6,127 nt of DNA from contig CALYUZ010000055.1 of assembly GCA_945492685.1 (NCBI GenBank), forward strand, positions 1-6,127. The letters run 5' to 3'. This DNA comes from an uncultured Methanomassiliicoccaceae archaeon (GTDB lineage: Archaea > Thermoplasmatota > Thermoplasmata > Methanomassiliicoccales > Methanomethylophilaceae). The position numbers and the translations under genes are program-made. Below are positions 6,044 to 6,127 of this stretch, in pieces. The notes beneath the pieces were generated by a model. That model worked only from the letters and a program-made list of their open reading frames with translations. It had not been told where the DNA came from and made no database searches. The stretch's first letter is position 1; each line of letters begins with the position of its first letter.

Positions 6044-6127
6044 CAGATCTGAAATTCGATGACAAGGGGTTGATCACAGTGGTGGTTCAGGATTGGATCA
6101 CCAACGAGGTCCTCATGGTCGCATGGG
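6040..6127 (+). CDS. hisI: Phosphoribosyl-AMP cyclohydrolase, N-terminus (partial)
   Basis: The first 29 codons before the window ends. The start [20 protein letters not shown] followed by VLMVAW matches the conserved HisI opening (LxFDxxGLIPxxVQDxxTxEVLMxAyMN). HisI opens the adenine ring of phosphoribosyl-AMP using zinc; the metal and catalytic residues lie beyond the window. The ATG overlaps the hisF stop by ATGA, and AGGGGGGT at 6023-6030 is a possible ribosome binding site. W29 stands where tyrosine is more usual. Whether the gene is hisI alone or a hisIE fusion cannot be seen. Confidence 0.88.
   Translation, partial: MTDLKFDDKGLITVVVQDWITNEVLMVAW

Noticed and set aside
1..6127. CRISPR arrays, insertion sequences, tRNA or rRNA genes
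   Set aside because: No spaced direct repeats, transposase motifs, terminal inverted repeats or tRNA-like cloverleaf were seen; nearly all bases are accounted for by compact genes.

Overview
The window is an archaeal histidine-biosynthesis cluster. It is flanked upstream by a two-gene small multidrug resistance (SMR) transporter operon and, at the left edge, by the 5' end of a divergent gene of unknown function. Several features point to a GC-rich euryarchaeon: TATA boxes about 25 bases upstream of start codons, genes with little or no leader, tightly overlapping reading frames, strong AGG use for arginine, and an archaeal-type HTH regulator. Thermoplasmata, and perhaps Methanomassiliicoccales, is my best guess. 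It is an inference from style and protein character, not a demonstrated placement.

Layout. Positions 1-141 (minus) hold the first 47 codons of an unrecognised protein. Positions 142-251 are a divergent promoter region. Positions 252-584 and 581-913 are two SMR genes sharing an ATGA overlap; their lysine/arginine placement suggests opposite membrane orientations, so they probably form an antiparallel heterodimer. Positions 914-981 carry the his promoter, with a perfect 6-bp inverted repeat over the TATA-like box. Then come hisG (982-1845), hisC (1846-2901), hisH (2892-3497) and hisA (3494-4207), abutting or overlapping. A new promoter precedes a small HTH regulator with a cysteine-rich tail (4257-4682). 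Another promoter precedes hisB (4735-5286), hisF (5291-6043) and the start of hisI (6040 to the window end).

Together the genes supply ATP-phosphoribosyltransferase (HisG), the cyclohydrolase (HisI, partial), the isomerase (HisA), the two-subunit IGP synthase (HisF plus HisH), the dehydratase (HisB) and the aminotransferase (HisC). hisE, hisD and the histidinol-phosphate phosphatase are not visible; hisE could be fused to or follow hisI beyond the window. The regulator sits inside the cluster with its own promoter, so it is a natural candidate for a local his regulator, but nothing in the sequence proves that.

Most of the window is ordinary biosynthetic sequence. The points worth a second look are the embedded regulator, the palindrome at the hisG promoter, the opposite-topology SMR pair, and a short, slightly divergent HisB.
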